A DNA stretch of 64,000 nt from Plutella xylostella (Eukaryota; Arthropoda; Insecta; Lepidoptera; Plutellidae): the NCBI RefSeq assembly GCF_932276165.1, contig NC_063993.1, positions 11,170,001-11,234,000 of the forward strand. Direction: 5' to 3'. The position numbers were made by a program, and so were the translations under genes. Shown here one piece after another: positions 12,405-25,309 of the stretch. Each line of letters begins with the position of its first letter. Position 1 is the first letter of the stretch. The notes below the pieces were generated by a model that had not been told where the DNA came from, did not search any database, and worked only from the letters and a program-made list of their open reading frames with translations.

Positions 12405-13631
12405 CACCCAGTTGCAGAAAGCTTCATTAAAATATCACTTTTGCTAAAGTGTCGTTACGACGAATGATTCCATTATTTTAAAGTTGTTGCACAAAACTTT
12501 TTTAGACATAGAAAATTCTCCTTTAAGTAATGACCAGTTAAAAATATCTACTCTGTGCTCATTAGGAAATGAATGAACTAAGGAGTAGAAGTGAGTGAAG
12601 GAATGCGTTTTGATCATGCAAAAATCATAAAGTTTGGCATAAAATTACAATAATCAAAGAAATTCTACATTATTCTGAGATTTAATTCACCTATAACAAA
12701 ACGCAAAATGAAATGTCAACAAATAAAAATAAACAAACAATACCACCGCATCGTTTTTCTTTATAATTACAATTTTGTGTTACCTACTTCACTACATAAT
12801 TGCAAAATTATGCTGATACTGGAAGATAAACAAGTGAAAAATGCAGGTGTGACCTGAAATAAACTGCGGAAGAAAACACGTTATTCGTTACTGTTTTAAC
12901 TGGTATGTTAGATGCTGCTACGACCAGAGTCTCTGGAAGACCAGCACCTTACGTATTGAAGAAGTACAGGAAAGCCGCTTTGTGGATATGCAGACGCAGG
13001 CTGGGCATGTTTCATCAGAGAGCCAGAGGTGCAGGCACTAACAACCCGCAGAGAATTGAATAGATAACTTTTATTCAACAATCATAGTTATAAATATGAA
13101 TTACCTACTATTGTAGTAATATTAAACATTAAAAATACAATTTTTAAATACTGTTTTTTATTTATAAAGAGATAACACTGCATAGATAGATTGCGAAATT
13201 TTGGTAATGAGTACTTGTGTATTGGTTCCGATTCAAGCACATACATGTTTTCCTCTGCTATAATAACGATTACAATTCTGTTTAAGACACTACACTGATT
13301 GAAATAGTTTCAAATACATATGTAAATTATTATAAGAAAATAATTTTAAAATTGGTTATAATGGATGCTTTTTGGCTCATTAGATTTGAAGTATATTTGA
13401 AGGGACCAAACGTCAAAATAAAGTCACTTTAGTGGCTAATGTGGCTTTGTGCAACGCAAAAGTGAAGAAAAAACGACATTGACATTTCATTAGGGTAAAT
13501 TTGACATTTCATTAGATAAATTTAAAAGTCTCATAAAACGTCACATTAAAGTGCTTTTCTGCAACGACTTAATTGGACTTTAAGGTTTAATGATGTTTTT
13601 AAAACTTAAAGGACGTTTCTGCAACTGGGTG
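12405..13631. mobile_element. DNA-transposon-like element with 16-bp inverted ends
   Basis: The left end CACCCAGTTGCAGAAA (12405-12420) and right end TTTCTGCAACTGGGTG (13616-13631) are exact inverses, and TAT flanks both sides as a possible 3-bp target duplication. Further inside the right end (about 13535-13605) are sub-blocks such as TTTCTGCAACGACTTAAT and TTTAAGTTTTAAA-like runs. No transposase frame remains, so this is a non-autonomous copy. A 3-bp duplication would fit PIF/Harbinger, but that is only a guess. Confidence 0.6.
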
Positions 13632-13911
13632 TATGACGGTTTTCTAATCAGCTGATGTGCTGCCGCCATTACAAAATTACTCTCGGATAAGCTCGTTACA
13701 CGGTCAATTTTGGCGGTATAACATTTTATTCTTGGGATAAGCTAGTTATCTTGGTTTCAGGTTTGGTAGAATGCAAAATCTGCTTACTCGCGAGTAACTG
13801 GTACTTTACTCGTGAGTAAAAAGTTACTCGACGTTGGCCGAATCCGCCCTAAATGCACTAAAGGAAATGAAGGTAGCAAACGGCGATACTCCGCGATACG
13901 GCTCGCAACCT

Positions 13912-14098
13912 GTCAGCTGATATATCTACACAGATACAGATTATTATTATTATACATATTAACACCCAAGATCCAAGTACCTACAAATATCTATTTTTAA
14001 ACAAAGATCTGTCATAGCCGGGGATCGAACCGGGGACCTTCGATACAGCAGTCATGATAACCACTACACCATTCAGTCACAAAACAAAATGATATGTG
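13912..14098 (-). mobile_element. tRNA-derived SINE
   Basis: On the minus strand it starts with a tRNA-like head (ATGGTGTAGTGGTTATCATG, an A box, and GGTTCGATCCCCGGC, a B box). The family body (AGATATTTGT, CTTGGATCTTGGGTGTTAAT) follows and it ends near TGTGTAGATATATCAGCTGA. It looks like a lepidopteran SINE of the HaSE type, named from memory only. Confidence 0.75.
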
Positions 14099-16186
14099 TT
14101 TACAGAGTAAGATACTTTATATTTTTATTCTCTTCATTTAATAAAGAAAAATACGATCAATTTACACCAGCCCTCAAACTAGCAATAACATCTGCGAAAT
14201 TCTTTGAAGATTCACTAATCTAATAAGCACCCTTTGTGACTAAAAGGTTTTGTTTAATAACAAAAATCAATAAGGTCAAATATTATTAGACGAGTGACCG
14301 TCCAACAGAATTAGTGAGGGTGACCGGAATCAAATGTTTCCAAAATGTCAATAGTAACATTATTATGAATTTCCAATGCAAATAGCGACCCTAAAGGGCC
14401 AGTGCCAAAGAACAAGTGGCCGTAGAATTTACGAGCTTAATATCACGGAGTATAATGTTTAGCATCTGTGAACTAAAGTGATAAACTATCATTGAACCTC
14501 TGATTTGATGTTGGAGGAGTCCATGTCTCGCAATGGCTAATACACCGTTATAGGGTTTATTAATATTGTATTTATGAAATGGAGTTTCAATTTGGGTTTA
14601 GATCACCAATAATATTTTCACCACACACCCGTGGCAAATATACCTAGCCCCTATCGCGAAAATTACGGATTCGAATTGTATTGAATTTACACTAAGTATA
14701 TACTTCGCAAATGTTACTTCATTTTGACTTCGCGTTAGGGCCCCTATTCCACCTGTCACTACTAAATTTCCAACAGAAACAAATCACATCTACGAGTATA
14801 TCCACCGACTACTCTATGCGTCGTCAAAGCTGTCGTCGATTTTGTGTGTGTTACCAATAAAGCCGGCTAATTCCATCACCCTGGCTAGCCCCGGCCAGAC
14901 CGGGACACGGGCCAATCTGTTAGCAGAACATGTTAGGCGCTGATGCGTATGATTAAAAGACTATTGTTATTGGGGAAATCGGATTTTTGTTACTTCTATG
15001 ACTTGGTAAAGTTGTGATTTTTTGTCGGTGCCTATTTTCGTTGTTGTTGGTTGATTGGAGTTGAGAGCCTTACCAGAGTGTTGTTGAATTGGATTACTTA
15101 CAAAGACAATCTACTTACACACTTGTAAAATTTGCGCTAAATTATTTTAATATTATATTTCCTACCGTTTATAAAATGGGAAGCACAATTCTTATATCTT
15201 TCAACTTAAACTAACTCTATAAAAGACACCGAAAATTTGTGGAATAAACTCCCAGAAATTCGGTACAAACAGTTGGTTTTTCCTAATGAAGTGTGTTGGC
15301 ACCGAAAACGGCATGTCTCAACGTTTTATGTAGTTTTAGACCGCGCGCGCGTGATCCGAATACCTCTGTAAGTGTGGCTTTTGGAACGAAACGTTATTTA
15401 ATTTTTACTTCCTTAAACTTGTTAGCTACATCTCGTTAAGCTATAGCTTCGGGGCTTCCCCTCTTTGACTTCCACTAATTTAAATTAAACTCGCAATAGT
15501 TTTGATAATCTTGTTATTTATCTTTTCTTTTCCATTTTCATACAAAGTTCAACATTTATTGCAGCCAGAACGGGAACGAAATTCCAAACAATCTTCAAGA
15601 CTCGTTCGCTTTAAACAAACGCAGGGAAATGCAGTAAGTGAAAACTTTGGGAAACAATTCAATCTTTAAAATTTCCCTCTATTGCCTATTCGCGGGAGCA
15701 TTTTCCGACTTGAACTTTGAAAGTATAATTAAAGAATAGAATCTTGTGTAAGTGTTGGGAGTGGAGTTGCGCCAGAATTCACTTACGATTGTCGGAGCGA
15801 GGGCCAAACATCGGGGGAGGCACTGCCGTTATGGACAAACTATCACTGCTTAATTTAACACTAACGCAAATTGCTGCCTAAATACCTTCTACAGTTGGTC
15901 AAAGAACTTATTTTTCTAACTAGTCATAGCAGATCAGGCGCCTATCAAGAAAAATAAGAAAGGAATACAGGAATAATGGGAAACTTTGAGCAAGGTACGA
16001 TAAGAGGGGGATTTTTCAAATTACAATTAGGTTTGTTTTTTAGGAATTTATTTATTTTATATTATTCAGCTTAGTCTTAATGTGTTTTATTTTATTTAAA
16101 TTTGAAATAAACTGTAGACTTTAAAGACATTCCCAGCTTATACCTAGACTAAATTAGGTCCTTGTATCACAATTACCCATAGTATG
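14099..16186. other. Intergenic AT-rich stretch
   Basis: No gene, clear repeat or structural RNA was recognised. Open frames are short and without similarity to known domains. Confidence 0.5.
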
Positions 16187-16402
16187 TTAGTGCCCTGACT
16201 ACTGAGCCGATGGTCCCGGGTTCGATTCCCGGCTGGGGCAGATATTTGTTTAAACACAGATATTTGTTCTCGGGTCTTGGATGTGCCCGTAAAATGGCAA
16301 TAGGCCCGCCCCGAAAAGTGGGTGCAGCAATGCACCTCTGCCTACCCCGCAAGGGAGTACATTAGTACAAGGCGTGAGTGCGTGTGTGTGTGTGTGTGTG
16401 TG
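16187..16402 (+). mobile_element. tRNA-headed SINE with a different tail, ending in a (GT)n run
   Basis: The head (GGTCCCGGGTTCGATTCCCG, then GATATTTGTT) is the same as in the SINEs at 17698 and 59198. After CTCGGGTCTTGG the body changes to GCCCGTAAAATGGCAATAGG, then a block ending CAAGGCGTGAGTGCG, and runs into (GT)n at 16382-16402. The two SINE types therefore share a head but not a tail. Confidence 0.7.
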
Positions 16403-16859
16403 TATCACAATTATTTCAGGGCACCCAATGCCAGCAACGTACCTAGTGTGCCCCCGGGGTCCGCTCCATAAAGCCATAGTTGGTTGAGTGTGAAATTAGC
16501 ATAGGAATGGCTGATTACAGAGCCGCCGCGGACGCCACACTACACCGGCCTGAAACTTTCACAGACTGAAAATAGGGCTTTTGTTTAGTTCCAGCTTAGT
16601 TTGGAAATTATGTGCGCGTTTCAGCAGGACCAGGGAGCCAGGTGAGCTGCAGATAATTGTATAGATAATCTTTAAAACACTGGTAAAAAATCATTATCTA
16701 TCATTGTAAGTAGTCCGTGTCTGTATTATATGTCTTTTATAATTTGTATAGTATAATAATGTTATTTAATTAACTTAATATGTATGTTTGTATATATACT
16801 TAATATGTATGTTTGTATAATATGTATGTATATAATTATGTATAGTATGTATTGTTTAT

Positions 16860-17121
16860 GGTATGTATTACAGTATTATAGGTTTATATTAGGCTATTAT
16901 AAGTAGGTACATAGTTAGTTATATTATTATTTTGTTATTGTTGGTACACCGCCCTCTAAATTGTCACTTTGTTTCCGCTATATATAAGGTTGCCTGTAAG
17001 AGATCGCCCTCAGCGATAAGGCCGCCTATTGTACATTAGTTCTAGTCTATAAGTATGTGTTTTTGTATGTCTGATTTATGTGGTGTTCAATAAAGCAATA
17101 TTCTATTCTATTCTATTCTAA
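16860..17121 (+). mobile_element. LINE 3' tail ending in (TTCTA)n
   Basis: The blocks GTTGCCTGTAAGAGATCGCC and AGCGATAAGGCCGCCTATTG, then CAATAAAG, end in repeated TTCTA. The same blocks appear inverted at 32165-32300 and 54455-54600. The tail resembles 3' ends of lepidopteran non-LTR elements; no coding part remains. Confidence 0.65.
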
Positions 17122-17697
17122 GTTACAATTTGTGTTTAAAACATCAATTGAGAACGTAACAGTGAAAAGAAAAACATATTGTTAAATTATAATTTTGGTA
17201 AGTATAGGGCGATTCTTTTTCGTTTGTTCGTTTTATAATTTACAAGTTGTACCTATACACTTCAGATAATATTTACTTGTATACTATACTAACTAACTAA
17301 CACCACGTTAGCCAATGTAATCAAGAAAGTGTCTTCTCATCATCCTAGCAGGATAAGCAAAAGCGCTGAAAAAGAGCGTTATAGCAATCATCAATTAATC
17401 AAAAATACGTATTCATTAGGCCTTTTTACTGACCGTTTTAATTAGCTAATAACGAGAGTAAACTTCAATCAAATGCCGCCGGCCAATGGGAGGTGAGCAC
17501 CGCACCGTCAAAAGGCACCTTTGATGTTTTATATCTATTTTTATGATTGATGAATGCTGCCATTTGCTTCTACTTTTCTTACGTAGAGACTTCCTGTAGG
17601 TACATAATTGTTTTAAACTGTGATCTCTTACGTGTAAATTTCACAGCATAGATTTTCGTCTGGGACAGAAATTGTAAAGGATAATAAAATCGCTGAC

Positions 17698-17935
17698 GAC
17701 CGCATGGTGTAGTGATTAGTGACCCTGAATGCTATGCCGTAGGTCCCGGGTTCGATCCCGATGTTCATTGACAGATATTTGTTGTCGGGTCTTGGGTGTT
17801 ATTAATTAATGTTGTGTGTGTCTAACTCTATGTATCTGTGTAGATATATCAGGTGTCGGTGGTGTGTTGTGTTCGTGCTTGGGGTCGGTTGGCCGTGTGT
17901 TAGTGTTTTGTCACAGACACTGTAAGAAGTCTAAA
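17698..17935 (+). mobile_element. tRNA-derived SINE
   Basis: The head GCATGGTGTAGTGATTAGTG (A-box-like) is followed by GTCCCGGGTTCGATCCCG (B box), then GATATTTGTTGTCGGGTCTT, GGTGTTATTAAT, TGTGTAGATATATCAGGTG and TTGGGGTCGGTTGGCCGTGT. This is the most complete forward-oriented copy of the family in the window. Confidence 0.8.
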
Positions 17936-19431
17936 TCCGACATGCATTCCCTAACTAGCATGCCTAGGTATATGCCTAACTCCAGCTCAAGAACAAGACG
18001 AGTCAGTTCATTTGTCAACACGCGAGGCGCCTTCCACGCTGTTGATTGCAAATTTACGTCTCAACCTCTCCGGGGACGCGTCTGCTAAGCAATAGCGTTA
18101 CTGTGGAGTGACAGTGGTTATCTGGCTACTACTATTAGAGAAATACTGTAGAGTCTCCGCGTGGTAATATTTAGCAACTTAAATTATTTACAAACAGAGG
18201 GAGGATATACTTAGTGAGGGATGACTGATTAGGCAAATGAAATACTTGTAACTGAAAAATTATGATCATTATGAAGTTTTACGCTTGCACCGTTTCACCA
18301 ACACTACCTCAGAATAGGGTTCTCTGGTAGAGGCCGCCTTTTAAACTGTCTTTTATGTTTATAAGTTAATTGGTATTAAATAATTATTTTGTATAATGGT
18401 ATAAAGAGTATTGTATTGTATTAATTAGCAGAATTGCGAGCTTGTTTGCACCATTGCTATGACTGATTGTTCAGGCGTTGTTTTAACTTACATGTCACTG
18501 ATATAACTTGGTGCAGTGGGTGCAAAGTTTGTGTTATATTTGTCTCGGAGATGTTTTCGGTCTTTGGGTGATCAGCAGGAGGAGAACTCTATAGAAACAT
18601 AATGTTAAAGTATTTACAAAAACATTTTTAAATCAACGTTTATGTACCTACCTATGCCAAATGGCACAATGAAGGAAAAAATACATTTACTTTGTAAACA
18701 CCTGAACAAAAACTACTCAGACGAAAAATACAACACAATACCATTTCTGACTGCATCAAACAGTTCGACTTTCCTAAATTTAAAACCCAGTTTTACTTGC
18801 GTTAGTTTTATTCCCAACTTGCTCTAGTCTGACTACCTTTATTATTTTTATTAATAGGCAAGTCGAAGTAAAAGAAGGAGATCTTCATTTGCATCCGAGA
18901 ACTTTTTTCACGGTAACTTGAACTTTAATTAAAAACAGGATTACCTAGAATCGAGCGCCGCAGCACGACACTGGTACACTGCAGTGCAAAAAGTTGATGT
19001 AACTTTAAAATTAGTACCTATATCTATTTATTGTTAAAAAGTTTTTTTTAAAATCAGATCTATATAGTGACGCTACAAGTAAACTTTTTAATTATAAGCG
19101 TTTCACCCAAAACTGCTGTGTAAATGCGATCATCATACTATTCGATTTTTTAGAATCTACTACCGGTTAGAATCACCAAAATTATTTTAGCATTAAGTCC
19201 ACCTGATTTTGCATTTATTACTTACTTAAGTAGGTATATTGTGCAATTAAGAATAAAAAATATAGATACATAATTACGTGATATCAAGAACAGAATATTT
19301 ATTATTGTGTTAATATTACAGTCAAGCAAGAAAAAACGTTTCTATTGGCTTCGTGGGAATTAATCCAGTTTTACGGTTCCGGTCTAAGATCCAGTCGCTG
19401 ATTTCCAGAGTTCACCGGACGCACATCCTAA
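17936..19431. other. Intergenic stretch
   Basis: Nothing coding is supported. Around 18310-18425 there is a block (GGTAGAGGCCGCCTTTTAAA followed by an AT-rich tail) that looks like another retrotransposon 3' end. Confidence 0.4.
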
Positions 19432-19458
19432 CTAATATTATAAATGCGAAAGTAACTG

Positions 19459-19489
<31 letters not shown>

Positions 19490-19646
19490 TACTCTTTCAC
19501 GCCAAAACTACTGAACGGATTTGAATGAAATTCGGTATACATACGGTCTAGACCCTGGGAAAGAACATAGGCTACTTTTTATCCCGGAATTCCCGCGGGA
19601 AAACTTTTTAAGGCGAAGCGAAGCGTGCGGGAACAGCTAGTTAAGT
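19432..19646 (+). mobile_element. Helitron-like non-autonomous element with (TCTG)n
   Basis: ATTATAAATGCGAAAGTAAC is followed by seven or so TCTG units (about 19460-19489). Then come TCTTTCACGCCAAAACTACT, a TATCCCGGAATTCCCGCGGG block, and a GC-rich end GAAGCGTGCGGGAACAGCTAGT. The terminal CTAGT fits the Helitron 3' end rule (CTRR before T). Such microsatellite-bearing Helitron derivatives are widespread in Lepidoptera. Confidence 0.65.
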
Positions 19647-20660
19647 ATATATCATAAAGAACAGTGATACATCACCCGAGAAAGCTCCTTTCATGCACCC
19701 CAATGTATGAAATCAGAGCCCTGATTCTCATAATATGTACAAAATAGATAGTATCCACACCATAATCTCCAAAGATTATCTATATAGATATCTCGTTGTA
19801 TGGTGAGATTGCAACTCAATAGTATCAGTTTTGTAAATATGAGAATCTGGGCTCAGGAAATATACGACACCCGTGTCGCGACTCGGACGAACACCATAAA
19901 AGAAACAGACAAAAAGAGTCGCATCCCTCATTCCCGCGCACATTTCACAAAACAATAAAAAAGGGAAAGATACCGATATAAAATTAAGTCAACAAGTTTC
20001 CACGAAATTATTCATAGAAAAAGATCGAGGGTTTTACGGAAAGAGGAGAAAAAGTTGGTAAAGTGTCTTCATGAATTGGAAATGTAATTTGGACGGCTGT
20101 GGCGGCCGTTGTTCTGCCGTGCTGATGGTGAGGGCTCATGATACTCGCCCCCAGGTGCCGTATCACCACCAACACATTAGCAAATAACAATTCATAAAGA
20201 GCGTCGCTTGCCTGTCAAACATCTTTCAGATCCATACTAGTTACTTCAGATTTGACAAGCGAGCAAAGCTGTTTCTGGATTGTTAATCGCTAATTTTCGG
20301 TGGTGGTAACCTCACAGGTACCGGAGCTGGACGGTTTTCCATAGGAACGTAGTGTGTCTGGGGCATAAACGGCAAAGTTAAAAGGTAAAAAGTGGTTCAG
20401 AATGACAAATTTACATGAATCTACCCCTTTCCGCTTACAATACCATATTTGCAGCCACCTTATTGTTAAGTATACGGTATTCGCAGATAATCTGATAGTG
20501 ATCCATAATTAATTAATTTTAATACGGTCTCACTCACAAAACACAACTTTCTTTCAATAGTAGAGCAAAAACTGCGACCATTTTTAACACAGCACAACCA
20601 TTCGCATATAACAGGAGCCGCTCCCGAATGGAATAGGATCATAATCTCACCAGGAACTGC

Positions 20661-20721
20661 AGGGTTACTCTATATAGATTGGCAAAAAACGAAAAAACTA
20701 TAGTTTTCATATAGGTAATCC
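20661..20721. mobile_element. Minimal MITE made of little more than two ends
   Basis: AGGGTTACTCTATATAGATT at the left and CTATAGTTTTCATATAGGTA at the right correspond to the two ends of the ~140-bp MITE with the interior lost. The right end lies inside the 11-bp target duplication of the adjoining RTE copy. Confidence 0.5.
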
Positions 20722-20722
20722 A

Positions 20723-21653
20723 TCATCAGCCAATAATCATCCACTGCTGGACATAGGCCTCTCCCAAGGAGCGCCACAACACCCGGTCCTCGGCCTTCCT
20801 CATCCAACCACTACCCGCCACCCGCCTAAGGTCGTCAGTCCAGCGGGCAGGAGGGCGTCCCACGCTGCGTTTGCCTGTTCGTGGTCTCCACTCGAGAACT
20901 CGTCTACCCCAACGGTTATCGGTTCTTCGGCAGATATGACCAGCCCACTGCCACTTCAGCTTGCATATTTTGACAGCTATGTCGGTAACCTTAGTCCTCT
21001 GACGGATAACCTCATTTCTGATACGATCCATCAGAGAAACCCCAAGCATAGCTCTCTCCATAGCACGTTGAGCGACTTTAAATCGGTGGACCAGTCCTAC
21101 CGTCAGTGTCCACGTCTCTGCACCATACGTCATCACTGGCAGGACGCACTGGTTGAAGACTTTTGTCTTCAGGCTCTGAGGAATGGCCGAGGAGAATATG
21201 TGACGAAGTTTCCCGAATGCAGCCCAACCCAGTTGGATGCGCCTTGCAGCCTCCTTGTCGAAGTTGCTTCTGCCTAGCCGAATAGTCTGCCCGAGGTAGA
21301 CATATTCTTGCACAACTTCGATTGTTGCCTCACCAACGGCGACCGGCTCCGGTTTGATGTGAGCATTATACATGACTTTCGTCTTGTCCAAGTTCATACC
21401 GAGGCCTACACGTCGGGAAGCAGCATTTAGGCCACTTAGCATCCAGCTGAGTTCCTGCAGAGATTCTGCCATAATAACGATGTCGTCCGCGAAGCGGAGG
21501 TGTGACATGTACTCGCCATTTATACATATGCCTTGTTCTTTCCAGTCCAACGTCTTAAAGACATCTTCCAATGCATTGGTGAACAGTTTCGGAGATATCA
21601 CATCCCCCTGTCTCACTCCACGTTGCAGTTGGATAGGTCTTGTCTTGTGGTCC
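20723..21653 (-). pseudogene. 5'-truncated RTE-type LINE: C-terminal half of the reverse transcriptase
   Basis: The minus-strand frame (21652 down to 20726) is open for about 308 residues. It starts inside the palm region with PIQLQRGVRQGD and carries the catalytic box as FADD (HLRFADDIVIM), then the thumb and a C-terminal region typical of the common lepidopteran RTE-like 'endonuclease-reverse transcriptase' (GRRVLEWRPRTGKRSVGRPP, QQWMIIG at the end). The endonuclease and N-terminal RT parts are absent. TAGGTAATCCA occurs on both sides (20712-20722 and 21654-21664), an 11-bp target duplication, so this is a 5'-truncated insertion. The frame is intact, so the insertion is probably fairly young, but it cannot make an active enzyme. 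Confidence 0.9.
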
Positions 21654-21664
21654 TAGGTAATCCA

Positions 21665-24600
21665 ACCAAGGTTAAACCCACAACAATCAACCCTACTTAA
21701 AGCGTAAATTTATAACGGCTAAGACAATTTCTATAAAACACAGCTAAGGCAAGGTGTGAGTGTTTATATTATATTATTTTTCCATCGGGGGTTAAAACAA
21801 CGTAAAACTTCTTTATTCGCAACCTAGAGTGACCTCCGGACAGGCGCGAAATGCGAAAGAAAATTGGCTTTCTCTCGCTAAGATAAAAGATAATTCTCTT
21901 CAGACGTGGAGGTGTGCTAACCGCTAGTTGGGAGTCGCTAAAATTTCATTGGAGATAAAAATTTGCAGACATATCGTAGAGAGACTGAGAACATACGAAC
22001 CTCATTCTATTATACATTGTAAAGAATTTTTTTGCTAGCCTGAACTCTGGACTATTATAATATAATAATTATGTAGGTATTTTAAGTACCATTAGCTTAC
22101 CCATTCAGTTGTGGTACAAAAATGAATTATATTCCTTTGAATAGAATATTTTTTTTACTGTAAGTATAGCATTCTTTTAAATACTAAACTCTCAGAAATA
22201 TATTTGTTTTATTGAAAAAAAAATAAGTAAACTTAATTGAATAAAAACTAACGGTAGTAGTTTAGTCAAAAATGCCACCCGACCCGAAGGTACCCATGAC
22301 ACTGGCTGACATTACCACGCTGCATAGCCAGATGTAGCTTCTGCATCAGGTGTGCCCCGGAGCGATATCCCAGGCCACGACTCTTCAAGCGACTGGCGAT
22401 TTCTTGTGTGGTGTCATAAAAAATTTAACATGCGTTAAATAAATAAGATAAGTATACTTTACGCACCTATTATATATACAAACATTAACAACACCTATAT
22501 TGTACAAACATTCGTCAGATCCGTAAAGGAAAACTATATCTTTAGTTAGGTACTATATACTCTCATGTATTTTCCGTGTGTAACGGAATAAAGCAGAGAC
22601 CGTGCGTGAACCAAACCGGCAATGTATTTAAACGTGTCATTTACAGAAATTGGCTGACATTTTGACAAAATTGGACGAATTCCCCAACTCATACGGCGTC
22701 GTAGAATTAATGTTATAGAGCGTCGAGCGACGCGCCGCGGTGTCTAAGAAACACATGCATTATGTATGAACCGCCCAACAACGCTTCAGATGCTCACGCT
22801 AAATGCGTCAGTGAATACAGTGCACTTTGTGATCCATAAAAAAGATAGTACACTAACATAACGACACTTGAATTCTTTCGGTAAACAAGTGAATCTGCTG
22901 TAGGGTGTAGGGTCGCCTGGAGAACATGGCGGAATTTTCTAATAAACTAATCAACAAGATACCAATCTACTTGAGACCCCATTATTATTCAAAAACACTA
23001 CTTTTTGAACAGCTCCGGCGGAGAGTCGTTTATCAAGGCGCTACACAGCGGCTCTCAAAGTTTTCCTATTAATCGAGCCATCCTATCGGGTTCCGGGACT
23101 TCATAACTTATAAGTTGTAACTTAGCTGCGTACTTAGCTTACACTTGACGTGATAATAATTGATGTTTAGAAGCTTCCCCTCTCAGCAGCGGGAAGTCAT
23201 TACAGAGGCCATGACTGCCAGAAAGGGGTTTACAGTCAACTTGCAGATACTCGCTGATCATAATGTAGAGTAAATACCTATCGTATAAGTAATTCGTACA
23301 AGTTATGTCACTTTGACCCATTAACGACCAAAGTCTGGCTGACTTTACTAGAGAAACGCTAGTTTAAAAAAAAATATTGATAGGATTCCAGAATTATTGT
23401 GTATTTGAACAATTAAATCAATATATTTTTTCAATTGTACTGGATTGGGGCGGTACGGGGTACTTTAACTTTAAATACTTAAGTACCTAGTTGAAATACT
23501 TTGAATCAAGATGATATTTTATTTTACAAAAGTGCTATTTGAATCAGGTGACATTAATGATGATAGACCACAGTTGGTAACATTTATTTATAATCTTGAT
23601 TGATCGCCGCAGTCGTTATAATGTAGTTCTGAGGTTAATAGAACTTAATGTTGTTTATACATTTTAACTTAGGGAAACTTCATTATACATAATACGTTAT
23701 ACTTACATAAGGACTGTAAATTATCAATTATGCTAACTGCAAACAAGCGTTTATCTATCCAGTTAAACTATGCATTCATCAGTACGTACTAGATACGATT
23801 AATGATTTCAATGTTACTGCTCGTTACATCATAGACAAATTTTTCTACTACTTAACTTTAAGTACATCTAAATATCTGGTCGAAGCACGCCGGGACTCGG
23901 GTCTCTATACCGGATTTTCCGACCAATTTCGCAGTTGCCTCGTTTGCGAGCTAACTACACACTCAACTCGACTTGCTCGGGCGTGTTCACACACGGAGAC
24001 TTCTTAGCGAGTTGATGACAATTTCTAGAGCTATGGTGACTAGGGTTTGTCACCGTGGTTAAAGAATAGGCCAGTCCTTCTCTGTGGAGAAGTACTTATT
24101 ATGTTTCTTAGGCCAGTCTAAGTGCATGGCATCCTTATAAACATCGATAAACTGATTTAATGCGCGTTTCACAAATCAGAGCGCTGTATTTATGTCGAAT
24201 CGCGATATAGGGACGTTTATGTAGGTCACTCTCGGATGTTCCTTGCGAGTGAGTGATACAGGATGTTGCAAAAGCGATACATGTAGTGAGCCAAAAGAGG
24301 GTAGCTTAGCTTAGTCTTTAAAAAATATTAGAAAAGCATTTGACCACAAAGTAATAAAACCAAATTTGTTCAGAATAAGTCCTGAGTCACCTTTCAGCAT
24401 ACCATAAACACTTTTTTTATTTCCTGTGTAAATAGGCAGAAGTAGCCAAATGCGAACATCCTCAGTGTTGCAGTTCAAGCACACTTGACATACAGCGGCC
24501 GCATCGATACACAAACACACACACACACACACACACACATACATACATACACGCGGATATCTCCGTCTATTTACATAGCATATTTAAATTGCGTCCTTAC

Positions 24601-24760
24601 GGCTAAGTTGCCGGCAGTTTGCTTCGAACGAGTATCTGGATTGAGATACTTTGGCTATGGGGTTGTCGAGACCGAAAAATATAGTGGTTACATTTTACCA
24701 TTTGTGTACTTCAGGCAGCTTGAAACCCTCTGACAGTCAGGTTACCCACTACCCGACAAC
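21665..24760. other. Intergenic region with one exon-like patch
   Basis: No gene is supported. A lone MITE-type end lies at 21828-21846 (AACCTAGAGTGACCTCCGG). Positions 22270-22412 on the minus strand give a 48-residue open frame of protein-like composition without splice sites (see findings). A (AC)n and (ATAC)n microsatellite lies at 24513-24554. Confidence 0.45.
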
Positions 24761-24774
24761 TCTCTCAGCACAAG

Positions 24775-24905
24775 CTTGCTTGTGTTGGGGTCCATCAACC
24801 CGCACTAGGCCAGCGAAGTGGACTAGGCTTAAAACCTTCCTTTATCGGAAGGAAGCGGCCCCGTGCCCCAGCAGTGGGGACGTGGTGGATTGTGTTGTGA
24901 TGAAG
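24775..24905 (+). repeat. Retrotransposon 3' tail ('ccaccaac ... gtgatggg' family)
   Basis: GTCCATCAACCCGCACTAGG, AGTGGACTAGGCTTAAAACC, TTCCTTTATCGGAAGG and CCCAGCAGTGGGGACGTGGT follow the same order as at 11290 and 40365. This is the best preserved copy. Confidence 0.65.
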
Positions 24906-25170
24906 ATCATTTGAGTAGCCGCCAGGATTCCTTGGCAAATATATTAAAAGATGCGGTGATTTGTCATAACACAGTTATCGAGAGCTTTAAGGAGTTTAGG
25001 GGCAAAATGAGAACGTATAAAATATTGTAAATAGACCAACAGCCGGAAGCTCAATTGCACATAACAAATTCAACGTGCCAAATTTACCTAGATGTAACTT
25101 ATTCAGACATGCCAACGTCAATATATCGGAATCACAATTTAACCCTTCAAATGGTACGGGAGCCGACCCT

Positions 25171-25309
25171 GGAGGGTTACTCTATACTGACGAAAAACGA
25201 ACGAACTAGAGCTGTCGTGCAATCAGCACGTTTAATACAACGAGATGGAGTCGTGGCTCGCGCAGCGGCGCTCTGAAACTTAGTTTTTCATCATATAGAG
25301 TGACCCCCC
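25171..25309 (-). mobile_element. ~140-bp MITE, copy 2
   Basis: Its ends are GGAGGGTTACTCTATACTGA and the inverse ATATAGAGTGACCCCCC. The interior block ACGAGATGGAGTCGTGGCTC is the inverse complement of that in copies 1 and 4, so the element lies in the opposite direction. Confidence 0.75.
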
